DNA of 64,000 nucleotides from Baylisascaris procyonis (lineage: Eukaryota > Nematoda > Chromadorea > Rhabditida > Ascarididae). Below are positions 1 through 13,821 of the stretch, piece after piece. The stretch's first letter is position 1. Every line of letters starts with the position of its first letter. The DNA lies in assembly GCA_037389465.1 (NCBI GenBank), contig JAZARR010000250.1, forward strand, positions 1,736,001 through 1,800,000, in the 5' to 3' direction. A model generated the notes under the pieces. It was not told the DNA's origin. It did no database searches and was given only the letters and a program-made list of their open reading frames with translations. The translations under genes were made by a program, and so were the position numbers.

Positions 1-3000
1 TCCTAGGCATTTTTCGTAGCTCAAAAGAAGAATGGTACAAAAAAAAAACGACAACGGAAAGAGAAAAAAACTATTTGAGAAGTGGCTCTCGTGCCGATTC
101 TATCCAACATTTCAGCTTCTCCACATCTAATACAAGCGCAAGCGCCCCTTCTTCACCTCACTATGAACGCTAGATCAGCGTTTATACATTCTTCGTTCTA
201 TGCTGAATAATTCTAATAAGATAGTTTCTTCTCAAATTTCTGTCAATAAATGAATTCACATTTCTTCGAACTCATTTCCGGAAAATTTCCATATTTGATC
301 TCTTCGTTTAATCACAAAAAAATGCACTTTTTCATAGTGAAGTGGACAATGTGAAGAATGAATGACTTTTGTGCTTTTTAACGTAAAATAAACTCAAAAA
401 TTATAAGAGTAAATTCTGCAAAAACCTATAGAAAAATATAACTGAGTTGAAGTCCACATTGATATTTATTGCTAACACATATAGAGAACGAATGAAATCG
501 TCTACCTTGAACGATGCTAAAAATAAATCCACTAAATACGCTAAACTCTGTCCACTGACTATTACATAAAAATCACTTCATCGAATGTTAGTAAACACCG
601 CACCATCTCAAGCATTGCTGCATGCGCATCGACGAACTCTCAAATTAGACCATCTTCTTGCAGATTAATTCGAAGTGTCGATGACCGACTGCTAACAATC
701 TTAGCTATAAGCCACAGAGAGAAAAATTAATGAATTCAGAATCCGATCGGATGGCATAAAACGCTACGTTTAATTCTGCAACGCCAACTTATCAAAGCTT
801 TCCCCCTAAGGTCGTGGATGTGCTTAAAAATTGTTTTTTAATTTCTTTTTTTCGAAGGAACTTAGTCGAACAACCTTAAGTTTACGTCACCAACGAACGA
901 AAAAAATTAGTCAAGAAAAAAATCTCAATTTTTTCTTGGTCCATTAACTGCTCCAGCTGCCTCAACTTGAATTAAAAAAAAAACTCATTTATGCAATTCA
1001 CTTTAGAAGAATTCTGATGGATTACTAGAGTCCGTTGTTTGTCTACTCGAATCTCAATTAGAAAGCGATTAGGATTTAATTCGATTCCAACTAATCTAAG
1101 CTTATCAATAACTATAAAACAATTTCAACTTGGGAATAAATATCAACACAAAAAACCTCTATTCGATCAGAATTTCGTATGAATTGTTTTATGCTTAACA
1201 AGATCATAAAGAATTGAATAAAAATCCTACAGAAATAAAATGAAAATTTCGGCACTTATCGACGTAGAAAAAAAAAAGAAATTTGAATGCAAGACTCAGA
1301 AAAGCTTTAGACGGGAATTTTATTGGTATATTGGACGACGAAATAAAATAAATATTCAAAAAATATTCTCAGAAAACGCAAAAAAAAAACTGACTTATGC
1401 GATCGTTGAAATATTAGTGCCAAATTGGGAAATCGATGCAAAAATGCTTCTCGAAAATTAGAAATTGCCTTAGTATGATTGGTGATAGAAGATGAAAATT
1501 GCTAGAAGAAATAGCTAGAAGAGGTTAACGCTGTTAATGCGGATGGCATTACTACGAATTAGATTGAGGCACAAACACATCGTACAAAGAATAAAAACCC
1601 TTCGTTGAATAATCATCGACGCTCGACGACACTAAATAGAGGCAACCACTGCAAACGAATGCAAAGAAAACAAGACGATAGTTACTCAAGGGAACGCAAA
1701 TTTATATACGCAAGTCGTACATTCAATTAGAGAGCAAAACGCTGATAGATCATAAGCTGCTACAGGGGTCAACTATGCCAACAAGAAGGCTGCGTAAATG
1801 AACCTTAAAGATTCGATGAGTGATTTTGACTGTTGCATTCGGTGCAACGAATACATTTATAAGTCAAATGAAAAAAAAAAAAACAACGAAGAAAAAGATG
1901 GCGCTAACTTTGCTATTGAAGATCGAAACGTGATCCTCACAGATCGTCATAGACGATACGGCAGCGATGGTTATTGAGATCAGAACGAAACGTTGTTCAA
2001 GGATTCGAGCATCATTGCCGCAATTGCGAAGTGAATCCCACGTGAATGCACTTTTACTTGCATACCCTTTGGTATTATTTTGACTGCCATAGATATGTAA
2101 TTATAGCCTAAATGATTGCTAATATTCAAATATTTGAATGAATCTTAATGGAAATATTCCTCTTTCGCATATATAATGCTAAACAAAACATTAATTTTAT
2201 TTCTATTTAAACATATTGTGACTTTAACTGCTAATAATGTCAACAAAAAACATTAATATTATTTCAACAATATACATCGATGTCACTATAAAAGAACCAT
2301 GTAGTTTCAAAATAAACATCCCCCTTGGTCTATTCAGCTATCTACGCATCCCAAACAATCATCTTTGAAAACAACATAGACAATCGACGGGGTGATAAAT
2401 TTGCTACTTACTAAGATGTAAGTAAGGACATTACTACCTGCATTATTCGTATCAATCGCATTTCCGTTGGTCACCATCCTTCTCGTTCTTACATTCGTTC
2501 GCTGTTCTTTTCCACTCGTCTCGACATTTCCGATCTTATTCCCATCCAACACGTCTCGATATCGACTGTTCGATTGCATTTTCGCATTATTTTTCATAAA
2601 CGAGCACTTACGTAAATATATCATTCTAAAAGAAAGCCACTTCGATTATTGCATGAAAAAACAAACAAACAAAAATAAATAATAAAGTGAAATCATGGAA
2701 AAAAAATAGAAATATTTTTGAATAGCATTGTACTCGATGAGATCTTATAATGAGAAGAGAAATATTACAATGTGCTGGCATTTGTCTCCATCAGGTAATA
2801 ATGTGAAAATAAATCTTTCGTATCGTTACTCAATAAAATATATAACAATTAACAATAATTAACAATAAAGTGGTACAAAAATGTTAAATTCGCCTTCGAG
2901 AGCAAATAAACAAGTGTTATGGAATCAATCTGAAGCGAATGTAAATAGATAATGGAAAGGGTCCACTAGAATATTTGTACTAATCGTACTAAAATATAAG

Positions 3001-4747
3001 ACTAGAAGCATCACAGATGAGATTTATTGCGTTCGACGAAATTTTTTAGTGTTTCATAGTTGATTTCCTACTTCCGAAATTGACTTGAATAATTAAGATT
3101 TACGGGCATCAACACAATTATTCGAAATGATAGCGTGTGATAGCTGAAAATACGCTAAAAAATCAAATCAATACGGCCCTAAGATGATATGTCAATCCTA
3201 TAACAACTATGATTCTAATAACTGCGCCACCGGCACGATTAAATAACAATTTCATGCTCAGATTTGTACTACACCTGAATATTGCTCGTAACATTTGAAT
3301 GAACTTACTTTTTAATACTTCCTTGTGCTATCTTATCGCATAAAAGCAGCATACACATTCGCTAGCCATTCAAATAATATATTCGCAATGGAGGCATCTG
3401 CACACTGTGCAGATGGATGTCCAATTGGCAAAAAAATAAAAATAAATATTAACTATCTCTCGTTTGACATCTATATGACACCAACATATGCATAATGTCA
3501 AGAAAATGTGCTCGAGAAGCGCGCTAATTTCATCAAAAACGATTATATCAAACAACGTATACTTAGAGTATATTGTAGATATGTAAGCTTATAAAGACGG
3601 TGGATATGCTTGAACGATCTCAATGTTCTTTGGATACATTATATATCGATAATCTTTATGGAATACGCCTTGAATTATTGTTAACAGCAAATGCATACTA
3701 CAAAGTATTTTTATTATAAAATATTTATATTTACAAGAAATAATAATATAAAAACAATAAAAAGTGCGAAGATATGATGATTTAAATCAGCAGATCAGAA
3801 TCGAAGACATGCATGCAAATGAAAATTTAAAAGAAAGAAATTCGTTGGAATTGTCGACGTTGTAACATTAAAAAGATTCAATCCACTATGCATGAAAGGG
3901 AATTAGTATCCGGTAAGTTCCGTTTAGGTGTAAAATTATCGTAAAAGGACTGCCTAATAGACAAATATAAAATGCCAATTCGCCTGTTGTAAGTAGAAAG
4001 ACTTTATTGGGGAACGGGATTAAATCTAAAATTAAATCCAAAGAAAAATACCGAGAATACTCCTGCCAATTTATGATAGTTGATGCCGATCCCTTGCAGC
4101 ATTGGCGATTGCCCTCTAGCATTAATCCACAAAACAATGCGTCATGAATTTCTAAACTCATTTATGGAATCCTACATAGCAGGCATGATAAAAAATTATA
4201 AAATAAGAGAAAAGCACCTCGATCAAGCAAAAGGCGATACAAAAATATACAATAAGGTTTACACAATACGATCTTGCAAATGCAATGACAGAAAAATTGT
4301 CTATGAGGCGACGTAACTTCGAATGCTAAAAGTCTAAATTAGCTGATTAGCGCGATCATCATTAAATTTACCATCAAAATTAAAAACTACGAAGTAATAT
4401 TTAGATTTCAACATTGAATGCACAAATAATTTATGCATAACTAGAGTGCAGCATAAAATGAACTAGTTGTTTATACGATTCTTCAAGGAAGATGAAGGTC
4501 GGCTCTTCGATAAAATAGCGCTTAATCATCCACAACACAAATAGGCAACAATACGTTGCCGAGATACACACATAATGCGAAAATAAATCTATCTTATAGA
4601 ATAAATAAAACGCTCATAAAAAGTGTCTCTACATAATGACTAGAAATTTAGTGAAACAAAGTAAAAATGAAAAAAAAACAGATAAAGATGCACGTTTTCA
4701 GACGCATTCAAAACTAGCTCCTAGGCACCAAGCGAGAATTTAAAAGG
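1..4747. other. Gene-free AT-rich flank downstream of the SAP30-like gene
   Basis: No exon with splice signals and a protein-like reading frame was found on either strand. The short open frames here (for example 1240-1461 on the plus strand) are Lys- and Asn-rich read-through of A-rich DNA. The stretch nearest 4748 presumably contains the 3' untranslated region of the SAP30-like gene, but I could not place a poly(A) signal with confidence. Confidence 0.6.
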
Positions 4748-7700
4748 TCAAGGTTCAATTGCGCCAGAGGCTGGCGCTGAGCTTATTTCGTTGATCGTGT
4801 TACCGTTCGGATAGTCCAATCTGTTTCTGTTCATACGGATCGTATAGATAAGACATGCAGCCGTTTCCGCGGCCGGCACTTGAAGTGTTCCAAAATGTTC
4901 GGCCACTCCGTCAAGCAACTGAAATGACCGCCTTAATTGATTCCCTTTCGACGAAAAAAAAAAGAACGGGGGAAATTCAGATCATATATTCTGTTTGAAA
5001 ACCGGAAACTGAGGTGAATTAAGACATGAATTGAAATAAAAATCAAAAATTGAAAAAAAGCTACGATCCATCACGATAAAATATCACAAAAAATAAAACA
5101 TTCATCGGCAAGGAATATAAAAACGGTAGAGATATATCTTTCAGCCTATCATATAGAATAAGTATGGACTTGTTAGAGTTGACTACTTGCACAATAATAT
5201 ATACTTTCAAAAGATGGTGCATTCATATGCAATCAGCTCGAGCAGTAAAGTAAAAAAAAAAAGAACTGAAGAAGAAAGAACAAAGAATAACCTGCTGTTT
5301 CGTACTCGCTCCTGACCTGTGACTCAACTTGAAATACTTTTTGTAACGTCGCAACGATGCAGCCGATAGCGCACTAAATGGCACCTGAACAAATTCAAAA
5401 TCAACATCAAAGCTGTTAATGAGCCCTCCACCCCCTCACCTGCTCCCCTCTCAACCGACGTATCAGATACTAGAAGAAGTTGGGCATTTAAACAATTTGC
5501 CGAGAAGCGACTAAAGTGAAAGACACTAAGCTACTTTGCCTAGATTCCTTCAACGTTGAATCATGGAAATGAAATATTCTTTTGCAATTCTCTTGCTCAT
5601 AAGTTAATTTTCTCTAAATAAAGTGCAACCTTAACGCAGTGGGTATCACCAAATTTCTAGTGCTCCTTCGCCGTATATAACTCATCTATGTTGATTTCAA
5701 TTAAAGCATTTGAATAGGGGTTATGAAGTAGTTTTGCCCACACTGCGCATCCGTTTAGCTGATCTCGCACTGAAAGAGCGCTACTACTCGCAGTAATCAA
5801 TGAAGCCGAAAGAGTGATTCACGGTCGGAATTCGGTGAAGGAATTTGTTTTCATAATTTCCCTGCTAAAACATACTCTAGGTCAGTTATGAAGTTCCAGC
5901 ATTTTGCACAACTTTTTTTGTCTTCGCGTTCTTACTGTTCTGTGGGTTTACTGGAATGCACGGAATCAAAAATAAAATAAACTTTTAGTTTATTTTAAGG
6001 TTTTATTCGTTGTTAAGTTACGCTTTTTCGTCTAAAAGTCAGATTGTTGATTTTCAATTCTAGAGTTTTTCAGATCCTTTCTTCGCGAAAACGGAAGTGT
6101 ACTCTTTGTGGTACTGCATTGTACGAGGTATCATACACGGTGGCCAAGTCGGAAAGGCAACTCGAAATCTGCACATGGTTGCTACTTATGATGCTTCGGA
6201 AGAGATAAAAGTGCAAGACTGGTTTACAAAATTCGCATCCGAGGTGACACAAGCCGTAAAGATGCTTTTCACGGCGGTCGACCCGGTTGAAAGAAATGAT
6301 TGAAGCAGACCCGGAAACCACTTGTGACGATTTGGCGCCACGGCTTGAGGCAGTCCATGGTAGGGCGTGGGATCAGATGCACACAACAGTCATTGCTAAT
6401 GCGTGATTGTCACTGCCGTGACCTAAGAATCCCTTTTGGCATCGGACTGAACGTCAGAAAGAGTCGATCCTATACAGCAAAAGGAAGAAAACCAAACAAT
6501 TGAGAGAGAATGGATGGGCAAGAAACCTCTCAAATTCGTCACTTCAAAAATGTTCTTTGGTTGTCGCCAGTTCACTAAATTTTCCCGAGAATGAGTCAAG
6601 CAATCATAGCATAGCCCTACACTTGCAAAAGATGCAAAAGCTGCAGCCTATTCCGATCAATAGGAAGGGTCCCATTGCTTTCCATGACCACCCTCCTCAT
6701 TCGCAATATTCTCCAACTCTTCCCAAACACTTCAATTCTCCGAAGAAGTTCCTCAGTTAGCAATGTTTCATGGAGAACAATGATTTCTAAAATATCTTCT
6801 AACAGCTTCCCGATTCCATGGTTTAAATTTCTTTATCGATGAGAGATAATTATTTGCTTCATATTAGCAAAAATATCTGTTGATTTGTTGTTGGATTTTA
6901 GACATCTCAACATCCCACAAATCGACGACACACTTCTGCGAGGTGTCTTAAGATGTTTAAAATCCAACACTTCGAAGCCGAAAAACTTTCCACCTGACCC
7001 AATATAACTGCGCATAAATAAAAAGATTAGCAAGCATACCTCGATGGAAGAGGATTTATTATCTGCAGAGAGATCATCGTCTCCCGATTCGTCGAGTTCT
7101 ACTGATTTTTCGTTCTTCAATTTCTCGTCTTCCTTTCGTAGTGATGTAGTTCTGCCGTTGGTTAGTGACGATGAGGGCGTCGTAGAGCCATTACTTTGAT
7201 GCCTACAAATAATACAACAAATAGAACAAATTCAATAATAAACAACCTTTTGCAAATTAAACATTAATTAAAGAAAAATACTAAGCTTTACCTTTAAATC
7301 GAGAAAATGTTAGAAATAAATTTATATTAAAGAAAGATGATTAGTTCGCATACGCTGATGATCATCGCAATTCAACAATTTCTAGTAAACGTGAAAGCGC
7401 ACTATATGATATACATCTCAAAAAAAGTCATAGTAATTTCGTGGTCATCGATAACTTAGAACGATGTAAATGCTTACAGACCCATTCTCAACTGTTTTAT
7501 ATGAAAAATAACGGTGTGCTGTCGCTTGTTCTTGCAAGCATTTGGATTCTGCTGATGTGAGCGCAAACTCGGCCCTAAAGTCTATTCATAAACTTAGTAA
7601 TAAAGTTCTTTGCGCTATAATGTTTGGTGTTACAACCGACTCTTAAACTTCACTGAAGACTGCACAGTGTTCCATTGTTGCTGAGAATTCGTTGACGATT

Positions 7701-10700
7701 GCAAGTTGTACTGTCCGTGCTTTACAGCACAGATGTATTGAGCACTATCGAAATAACTTCATTGCCTAATGCCGAAACCTTTTTGGAATACTGCGCTCTT
7801 ATACGGTCTTCTTATTTGATTCCTGATATTGGGTTGCTAGAAAATGTTCGGAAACGCTTCACCGGTGCCTTTTTCGCAAAATTTGGTTCTAAGAATCTGG
7901 AATCTGCTTTCTAGCAATATTGTTGATGCAATCGCCCCTTCCAACTTTAAACTGCGGCTAAGCCGTTTCGACCTGGACTCTATTGGTGCTCTTATATACT
8001 AAATGCCTATTCGCCTAAACTAGTGTGTTGCGAACATTTTGCTCACTCTTTCTGCTTATGCTTCCATACTTGTGCACGTTTTCCCATTTCGCGACGTTCA
8101 GATAAATAAACAAATAAATAAATAAATAACCAAATAATTAAAAACATCAGCCATATTTCAAGATAACAGCCCTATAATTCAAGAGTTGAACTAACTGAAT
8201 GAGCGGTAGAACACATAGCTATACGTATATATGTGCACACATACATAAATGGGCTTATCGAGTCTTTACATGCTAAGAATCATGCAGTTCACATATATGA
8301 GTGTGCTTCAAATACAACAAGACTTGCCAAAACACCAACACGCGAAGGTTCCCCAACCATTTATCACTAGTATTCCAATGCAATTAAAATTACTTTTGCG
8401 ACTTTTTTTTTGCTCTTCGAGATATCATTATCAGCTTAAAATTCTTCAACTTCCCATTAAACGACGAACGCAGATGGACGTTCGCGTTATCGGATCAGGT
8501 GAGTGATTGAACTCCTCTTGGAGATGTGTGACAACTACACTTGTGACGTCTCATACTTTCGCAAATAGCCAACCGAAACTCTTCCATTAACAAGGACACA
8601 GAAATCAAGAGCGAACGCTAACCTCGCAGAACGTCGGGGTCTCAGTTCCGTATATTCAGCACTCATATCGCTATCAGATCCATCTTCAGATCCAACATGC
8701 ATAATTTCATCGTGTTTTCCGTTTCTCTATAACAATCCTATGGATGCAACATTCAACAAACTGAAATAACTTTGCTATCACAACCTTCCCTTCCTCTCTC
8801 AAGTTCCGGTAGTTCGATATTAAGCACCAAGAAGAGCATGTTTGCTTACTAAGTCCCTCTCGTCTTCACCCAAAAACCTGCAGCAAAATACGCAAATCAA
8901 AAATTAAATAAAGATAGAATAAAGTTACAATATTCAATACAACTGACTGACTGACATAGCACTATATTTTCCCATTCTGAAGCATTCAAAAAGCACTCTT
9001 GAAAAGAAATACTTGACTATCAAACAATTTACTAAAAACTCTTGATATATACACGATATAATATCATGACCACTTTCGCATTTAATGCAAAACGAATTAA
9101 ACTTAAGTTTTCCTCAAACTTTTTCGTAGTGTTTAGAGGAATTCTGCACTCAAAAATCATGGCCTAGTCTGAACGGGAAACAAATTCGCAAAAAACTCAT
9201 TCACGAAAATGATAAATTAAAACTTGAAAGCTTTAAAATTTTCATTGTTTTTTTCTTTTTTTGCTTGACTATTCTTTAAAAATACAAAAATACGCCTCAA
9301 AAACTTTGAACAGATATTACTACCACTAAGTCCTTACCTTACGATGTTTCCTCGACGGTTCTTCACTATGCGATGTTGAACTTATTTGTCGTCGTCTCGA
9401 TGATATCTAAAATACGCCATAACCTTCTATTTGTAAGGCAATATCTATTTGTTTATTTATTTATATTGGCTTCAATATCATTCAATATAAAATATATTCG
9501 AGTTTACAATTACGCTCATACTAAAGATGAAGTAAATATATTGCTGTTTAGATACATGACCAGATCTCATAGGCTAACTGCTTATGGGTATTTTCGCACA
9601 AATCTCTGTGAATAAATCGAAGATTGGAGAAGATAGACTAGAAGGGGAGGGGGGGGGGGTCTTCGTCTTAAAAAGAAAAATTTTCACAAATATTCAAGAT
9701 TTGCATCCATTAGCGCTGCCCAAAAGTGTTATCATTTATAAATTTGGACATCGCAACGATTCCCTTCACTCAAATTAAAACATAACAGTCCTCTTAACCG
9801 GCATCCAACATCTACATATTGCACTATATGTTTATCAACAAATAAAAAGGAATGGAAACGCTCACATTTAGGAGAGGATCGTCGGCGATTTCCTTTAGTT
9901 CTTCTTCATTCGCATTCGCATCTTGTTCGTATTTACTCAGATCACGACTCCTTAATGACTCCCCTTTTGCAAGTGCTGATTCGTTTCGGATAACCCTTCG
10001 ATGATACAGGCAAATATAGTAATGATGCTTCTGAAAATACTTTTCAACAGCAATCTATAATCTTCAAATCAAATTCATTTAAACTTTCAACAGCCGATAA
10101 AGTCAGAGAACTTCAGAAGAGCAAGAATTTTGGAAGGACTTAAAAACTTGAATGCATTTTATAAGAATCGGACTTTCGTCCTACATCATTCAAATCACCA
10201 AAAAAATCGAATCTTTTCTAGAAATTCAATTCGACCAAGTATAATCCATCTTTCTGTCTAAACGATAACGGCAATAAGCGAGAGAAGCAATTTCCTAAAA
10301 GCATGTTGTAGATGTCGCATGAATCATCTCGAAAAATGTAAAGGAGTAAGTGAACTGGGAACATTTGTCATTCTTGCCACAAATTTAACCTTCAAAAGAA
10401 AAAAAAAAAGATTTTTCGAATCGAAAACATCCGGAAAATAAATAAACATATACATGGCGTTATATTGCAAAATCGTCTTCGCAAAAAGCCTCCAACAAGT
10501 GAACCCACTAAAATGGAATATTCACTTAAAAGATTGTCGTATTCCTCACCTCCTACATTATTACTGCTTATGAATTTTAAACAAAACATACAGCCGTATT
10601 ATAGACAAAAGGAAATCGCTTGACGGCACTGATCTCTCGTAACGTTTCGCTTAGCCAAATCCCTGACGCTTTCCTCGGACAGCACTCATATACTCCTTTG

Positions 10701-10756
10701 CCCACTTTCTCAGCAATACAACATCGCAATAATTCACTAAACGCTTCACTCTCCAT
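4748..10756 (-). CDS. SAP30: SAP30-like Sin3/HDAC co-repressor subunit
   Basis: Seven exons: 10592-10756, 9866-10030, 9338-9406, 8623-8726, 7040-7202, 5292-5384, 4748-4918; 309 residues. SAP30 is a nuclear subunit that bridges Sin3 to histone deacetylase. Two family parts are visible. The N-terminal zinc finger is split over exons 1-2: Cys pairs at 12-13 and 25-26, then YYICLYH with Cys62 and His65, matching the YICDYH end of vertebrate SAP30. The C-terminal Sin3-binding domain (about 224-291) has LRRYKKYFKL followed by LLDGVAEHF and LIYTIR. Between them lies a low-complexity Ser/Arg/Asp/Glu linker (about 110-222), longer than in human SAP30, with an acidic DESGDDD patch like the acidic stretch after the vertebrate finger. 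The start ATG is the first in exon 1, in a good context (GCAATGG). The first Cys loop is longer than in human (CC-x11-CC). Introns hold mariner and reverse-transcriptase debris. The family call is firm; exon 1 is the least certain. Confidence 0.87.
6085..6400 (+). mobile_element. Decayed mariner-family transposase fragment (N-terminal HTH part)
   Basis: Three pieces in different frames follow each other in the order of a mariner transposase DNA-binding region: a GKATRNL..VQDWFTKF helix-turn-helix piece, then GDTSRKDAFHGGRPG (compare the GRPS/GRPG linker of the family), then MIEADPETTCDDLAPRL (compare the second helix-turn-helix). At least two frameshifts and stop codons separate them, so it is inactive. 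No D,D34D catalytic part follows and I saw no terminal inverted repeats. It lies in the SAP30-like intron between exons 5 and 6, in the opposite orientation to the gene. Confidence 0.72.
7690..8095 (+). mobile_element. Non-LTR retrotransposon remnant, 3' end of reverse transcriptase (copy 1)
   Basis: The plus-strand frame starting near 7699 reads FLEYCALIRSSYLIPDIGLL then ENVRKRFTG, the motif found after the polymerase core of jockey/CR1-like elements (..ILEYC..W.P....DI..LE.VQRRFT). A following out-of-frame piece reads LRLSRFDL, also typical of that region. The copy is truncated at the 5' side and broken after 7914. It is clearly related to the copy at 29395-30230, sits in the SAP30-like intron between exons 4 and 5, and runs against the gene. 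Confidence 0.68.
9649..9659 (+). repeat. Poly-G run (11 G)
   Basis: Uninterrupted G tract preceded by GGGGA, in the SAP30-like intron between exons 2 and 3. One of several such runs in the window, and a possible G-quadruplex former. Confidence 0.9.
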
Positions 10757-11634
10757 TGCTGCCGATCCTTCACTCGAAGCTTAATATGTGTTAAGAATGA
10801 TTAATGATTATCGTGATACTAGCAAATAGGTCAACTTTGTAAACTCAAATTCAACTTTTCAAATAATCCACCATATTTACTATTCGTTCGCTAGATCCCT
10901 TAATTTTCACTCAAACAGACGTTAGAAGGCTGATCGAAAGTTCATAATATCCCCCAAGAAATGCAATACAACAAAACGGAAAAAAAATGAAAAATTCCCT
11001 GAAAAGGAAGCTTTCATTATTTTGCCTTAGGTAGACTATGCAAAAGAAATGCTGCAAATTGCTGCATACGAAACAGCATATAGAGTGAAAATGTACCGTA
11101 AAAATGCTTCCATTAAGCTACCTTTAAAACGTCACTTAAATCCTGAACGTGTGGATGGCGATTCCTAGAAACGATTTATGTGACCAAAATGAGTTTAGCA
11201 ATTGAAAAGTTAAAACTTTGATAGAAGCGTGAAAGAGCGTGAAAACAACAATGGCGTTACCCCCCACTTACTAGTAGAAGAAAACCAAAGAGATGAGAAA
11301 CTGGAGCAAAGAAAGGACATTTATTGCTTCCCCATCTCTCCCCCTCCCCTTTTCCTCCTCGATTTTGCACGAGCGCATTTCCATTCGTTTCTATGGGAAT
11401 AAAATAGGTTTCAATTTCACTAATCTACATTATTCATCTCATCACCATCACTATCATCTGCTGACATTCAACACCCTTTTTCATCACATTTCAAAGGACG
11501 CCTATTATTGATGCTGCCTTATTTCAGTAAAAAAAAATCCAATGATTGTAACATCAAACAAATACATTATCTATCCTTCCCACTATACAAAAATCTGTTA
11601 GAGAAAATCAATCCGCGCAGATCAACGGCAGATG

Positions 11635-13821
11635 TCATATAGGTGGCATGCGTAAGCTGTCGTGCACTGCAAAATGCAGAAAGAACAAAATAAGAGAGCG
11701 AAATTCTTCAAAAATTAAGTTAAGAAAATAGTGGCTAAGAGGAAACGTTGGAGGATACGTACAAGAAGTCTTTCAGACATACCAGGTGAAGTTGAACATT
11801 CCTCGGTGGCTTCATCTGTAGTTTCTTCATCGCCATAACTGGATCGGACAATATTTGCTCCTGTGCCATATCCTTCAAAAAAACGTTGTGAAGGATTTAA
11901 AATTCGACCACAAAATTAAATTTTCATGTGATCACATTTTCGGCTCCCGCATATTCCAATATCCCTTTTAAATTTTTCCATCATTCTGCTATCTACTACG
12001 TAACTTCAAGTTCATATAATTCCTCACGTATGACATGACGTCAACCTTTTAGAGTATCAAAAAAAGTTACATCCTCTCTGCATTTCGGCCCATTTTTAAC
12101 ACTTAAATTTGACGACATCTACTTTGAAAATAAGCAAAGAAATCAATGTTTTCTTGAATATCTCAACACATCGTATATCGTTTTCACTAATATTTGGGAA
12201 TTCTCAAATCTATCCTTTAGCATTTTAAATAGCAGCTAAGAATTCCCTTCAACTATTGCTATTGTGCCCACACCTGTCTTATAAATATGCACTCATAACA
12301 CTTTTCCTTTACGCAACCGACTTATAAGAAGGAGAGACCGACCTCAAGACCACAGGAGCAAAGTGGATCAGAGAGGCGTTGGATCAAAACAGAAGCGTTG
12401 GAAGCGATATGAAGAGATATTTATTTGTAACGAATGCTCTGCTCATTGAAATGGATAAAAATAAAAATGCTTTTACCGCGAATATTTTCAAAGGAATGAT
12501 TGCGGCATGAAAAACATTATCTCTATTTCGAGTTTATTAATTTTTATTCACAGACTCAAAGCTTACAATTTCTGACTTCGACCGAAAAAAAGAAGAATTT
12601 ACTTGCCTAGTAACAAAGAATTGAAGCTATCTGAAGTACCTATTCACTATTCGCCATTCATTCGCTATTCTTTCATGGATGCACTATTATTTGAGGACTG
12701 TCATGTCCGTAGTATTTTTAAACAAAAAACCTTATCTAAAAAGATGCCAAAAAAAAGAAAAAAAACATCTTGCACTAAAATAGAACACTTAAGCGTACAA
12801 TCCCCTTGGTCGAATAAGCTTACAGCAACTTTTGCAGGATATAAAATTCTCGATAAAAGCGAAAAGTGCTTACCAGTAAAAAAGATTTGTTGATGAGGAC
12901 GAGCAATTGATATTGCCGCCGAGGTCGTTGGTACTGTATATCCATCTCGTTGGTTGATCTCTTGCATTGCACTTTCCGAATCCACCAACGATGGTAGACT
13001 AGTAGCCATTGTGTAACCAACACACTTTGTAGCATTTCTATAGATCGTTGATGAAGTGATCTCATTTGGTGCACCTTGAAATCGCATGATGCCACCCTAG
13101 AAAAATTGAGTATACTGAAAGTAAAACATCGCCCAACTTGTTACATTGAGAATGTATTAGGAGTTCATGAATGCGATCTAGAACCTACAGAATATATTCA
13201 ATGCTACCTACCTATTGTATAACTTAAGTATCGTCCATTTAGACTGCTCTGTTGTTGAGACGAGGCCATAACCATAAAAAATTCGACGGGATGATGGTAA
13301 GGGATGGGGAAGGGATAGCAGGTGGAGAAACACCTACAAGGTAGGGAATGATTAATTTCGAAGTCACTGTAAACATCTTATGCCTCGGGATTTGTTAGTT
13401 TCGCTGCAAATTAGTGATCGATATTAGCATAGTGATCGCGGAATTTAGTGTAAAAAGCCATCTGGAATTGCAATGGGAGGGAGGGGGGAGGGTGGGAGGG
13501 GAGGAGGGAGAGGGGGAGGGATGTACCTATATAATTTCTTCCCAGATTTCTTCATAAACTATCACCGTATTAACGACGCATTTTCAAACCCAACATGCAC
13601 TCAATGGGGTGCGACCAACAGATGGTCCCGATCCATGAAGGTTTCCGGTTATGGTGACAAAATTTACGTCTCAAAATTCTAACAAACCTCAGGGGTTGGT
13701 GTTAAAGGCGCCGAAGCAGTCTTAGTGCTGTAAGTATTCCGGCCAGTTGACGATGAAGATGGGATATGCCCATGACGTTGCATACCGATTATCGACGAGC
13801 AATTTTGATGTAAATGATTAC
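11635..13821 (-). CDS. Unrecognised Ser/Thr-rich protein, 3' exons only
   Basis: Four exons fit together by splice signals and phase: 13688-13821 (enters in phase 1), 12874-13096, 11783-11872, 11635-11666 (ends at a TGA). They give about 159 residues. I do not recognise the family. Visible features are a Ser/Thr/Pro-rich opening (PSSSSTGRN, then PLTPTPE), a middle part with RNATKCVGYTMATSLPS, and an acidic DEETTDEATEEC stretch before the short end VHDSLRMPPI. No membrane segment is seen. In exon 12874-13096 a second frame is also open for its whole length, but only the chosen frame matches the neighbours' phases. The first exon was not found. It may lie between 13822 and 17168, or translation may start at an internal Met in 13688-13821. 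The gene could be upstream exons of an alternative SAP30-like transcript, but the TGA and phases argue for a separate gene. Confidence 0.45.
13475..13521 (+). repeat. G-rich tract, potential G-quadruplex
   Basis: Many short runs of three to six G separated by single A or T (GGGAGGGAGGGGGGAGGGTG...). It lies in the intron between the first two mapped exons of the unrecognised gene, whose transcribed strand carries the C-rich complement. Confidence 0.8.

Noticed and set aside
8249..8506. Plus-strand frame ending in a donor-like GATCAG|GTGAGT
   Set aside because: An isolated splice-like signal with no matching exons upstream or downstream on the plus strand.
8853..8880. Small exon candidate (FLGEDERDL) in the SAP30-like gene
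   Set aside because: Needs a phase-2 entry, but exon 3 ends in phase 0. Joining exon 3 straight to exon 4 keeps the frame.
12820..13095. Alternative frame of the unrecognised gene's second mapped exon (91 codons)
   Set aside because: It does not match the phase of the flanking exons; kept only as a possible dual-coding remark.
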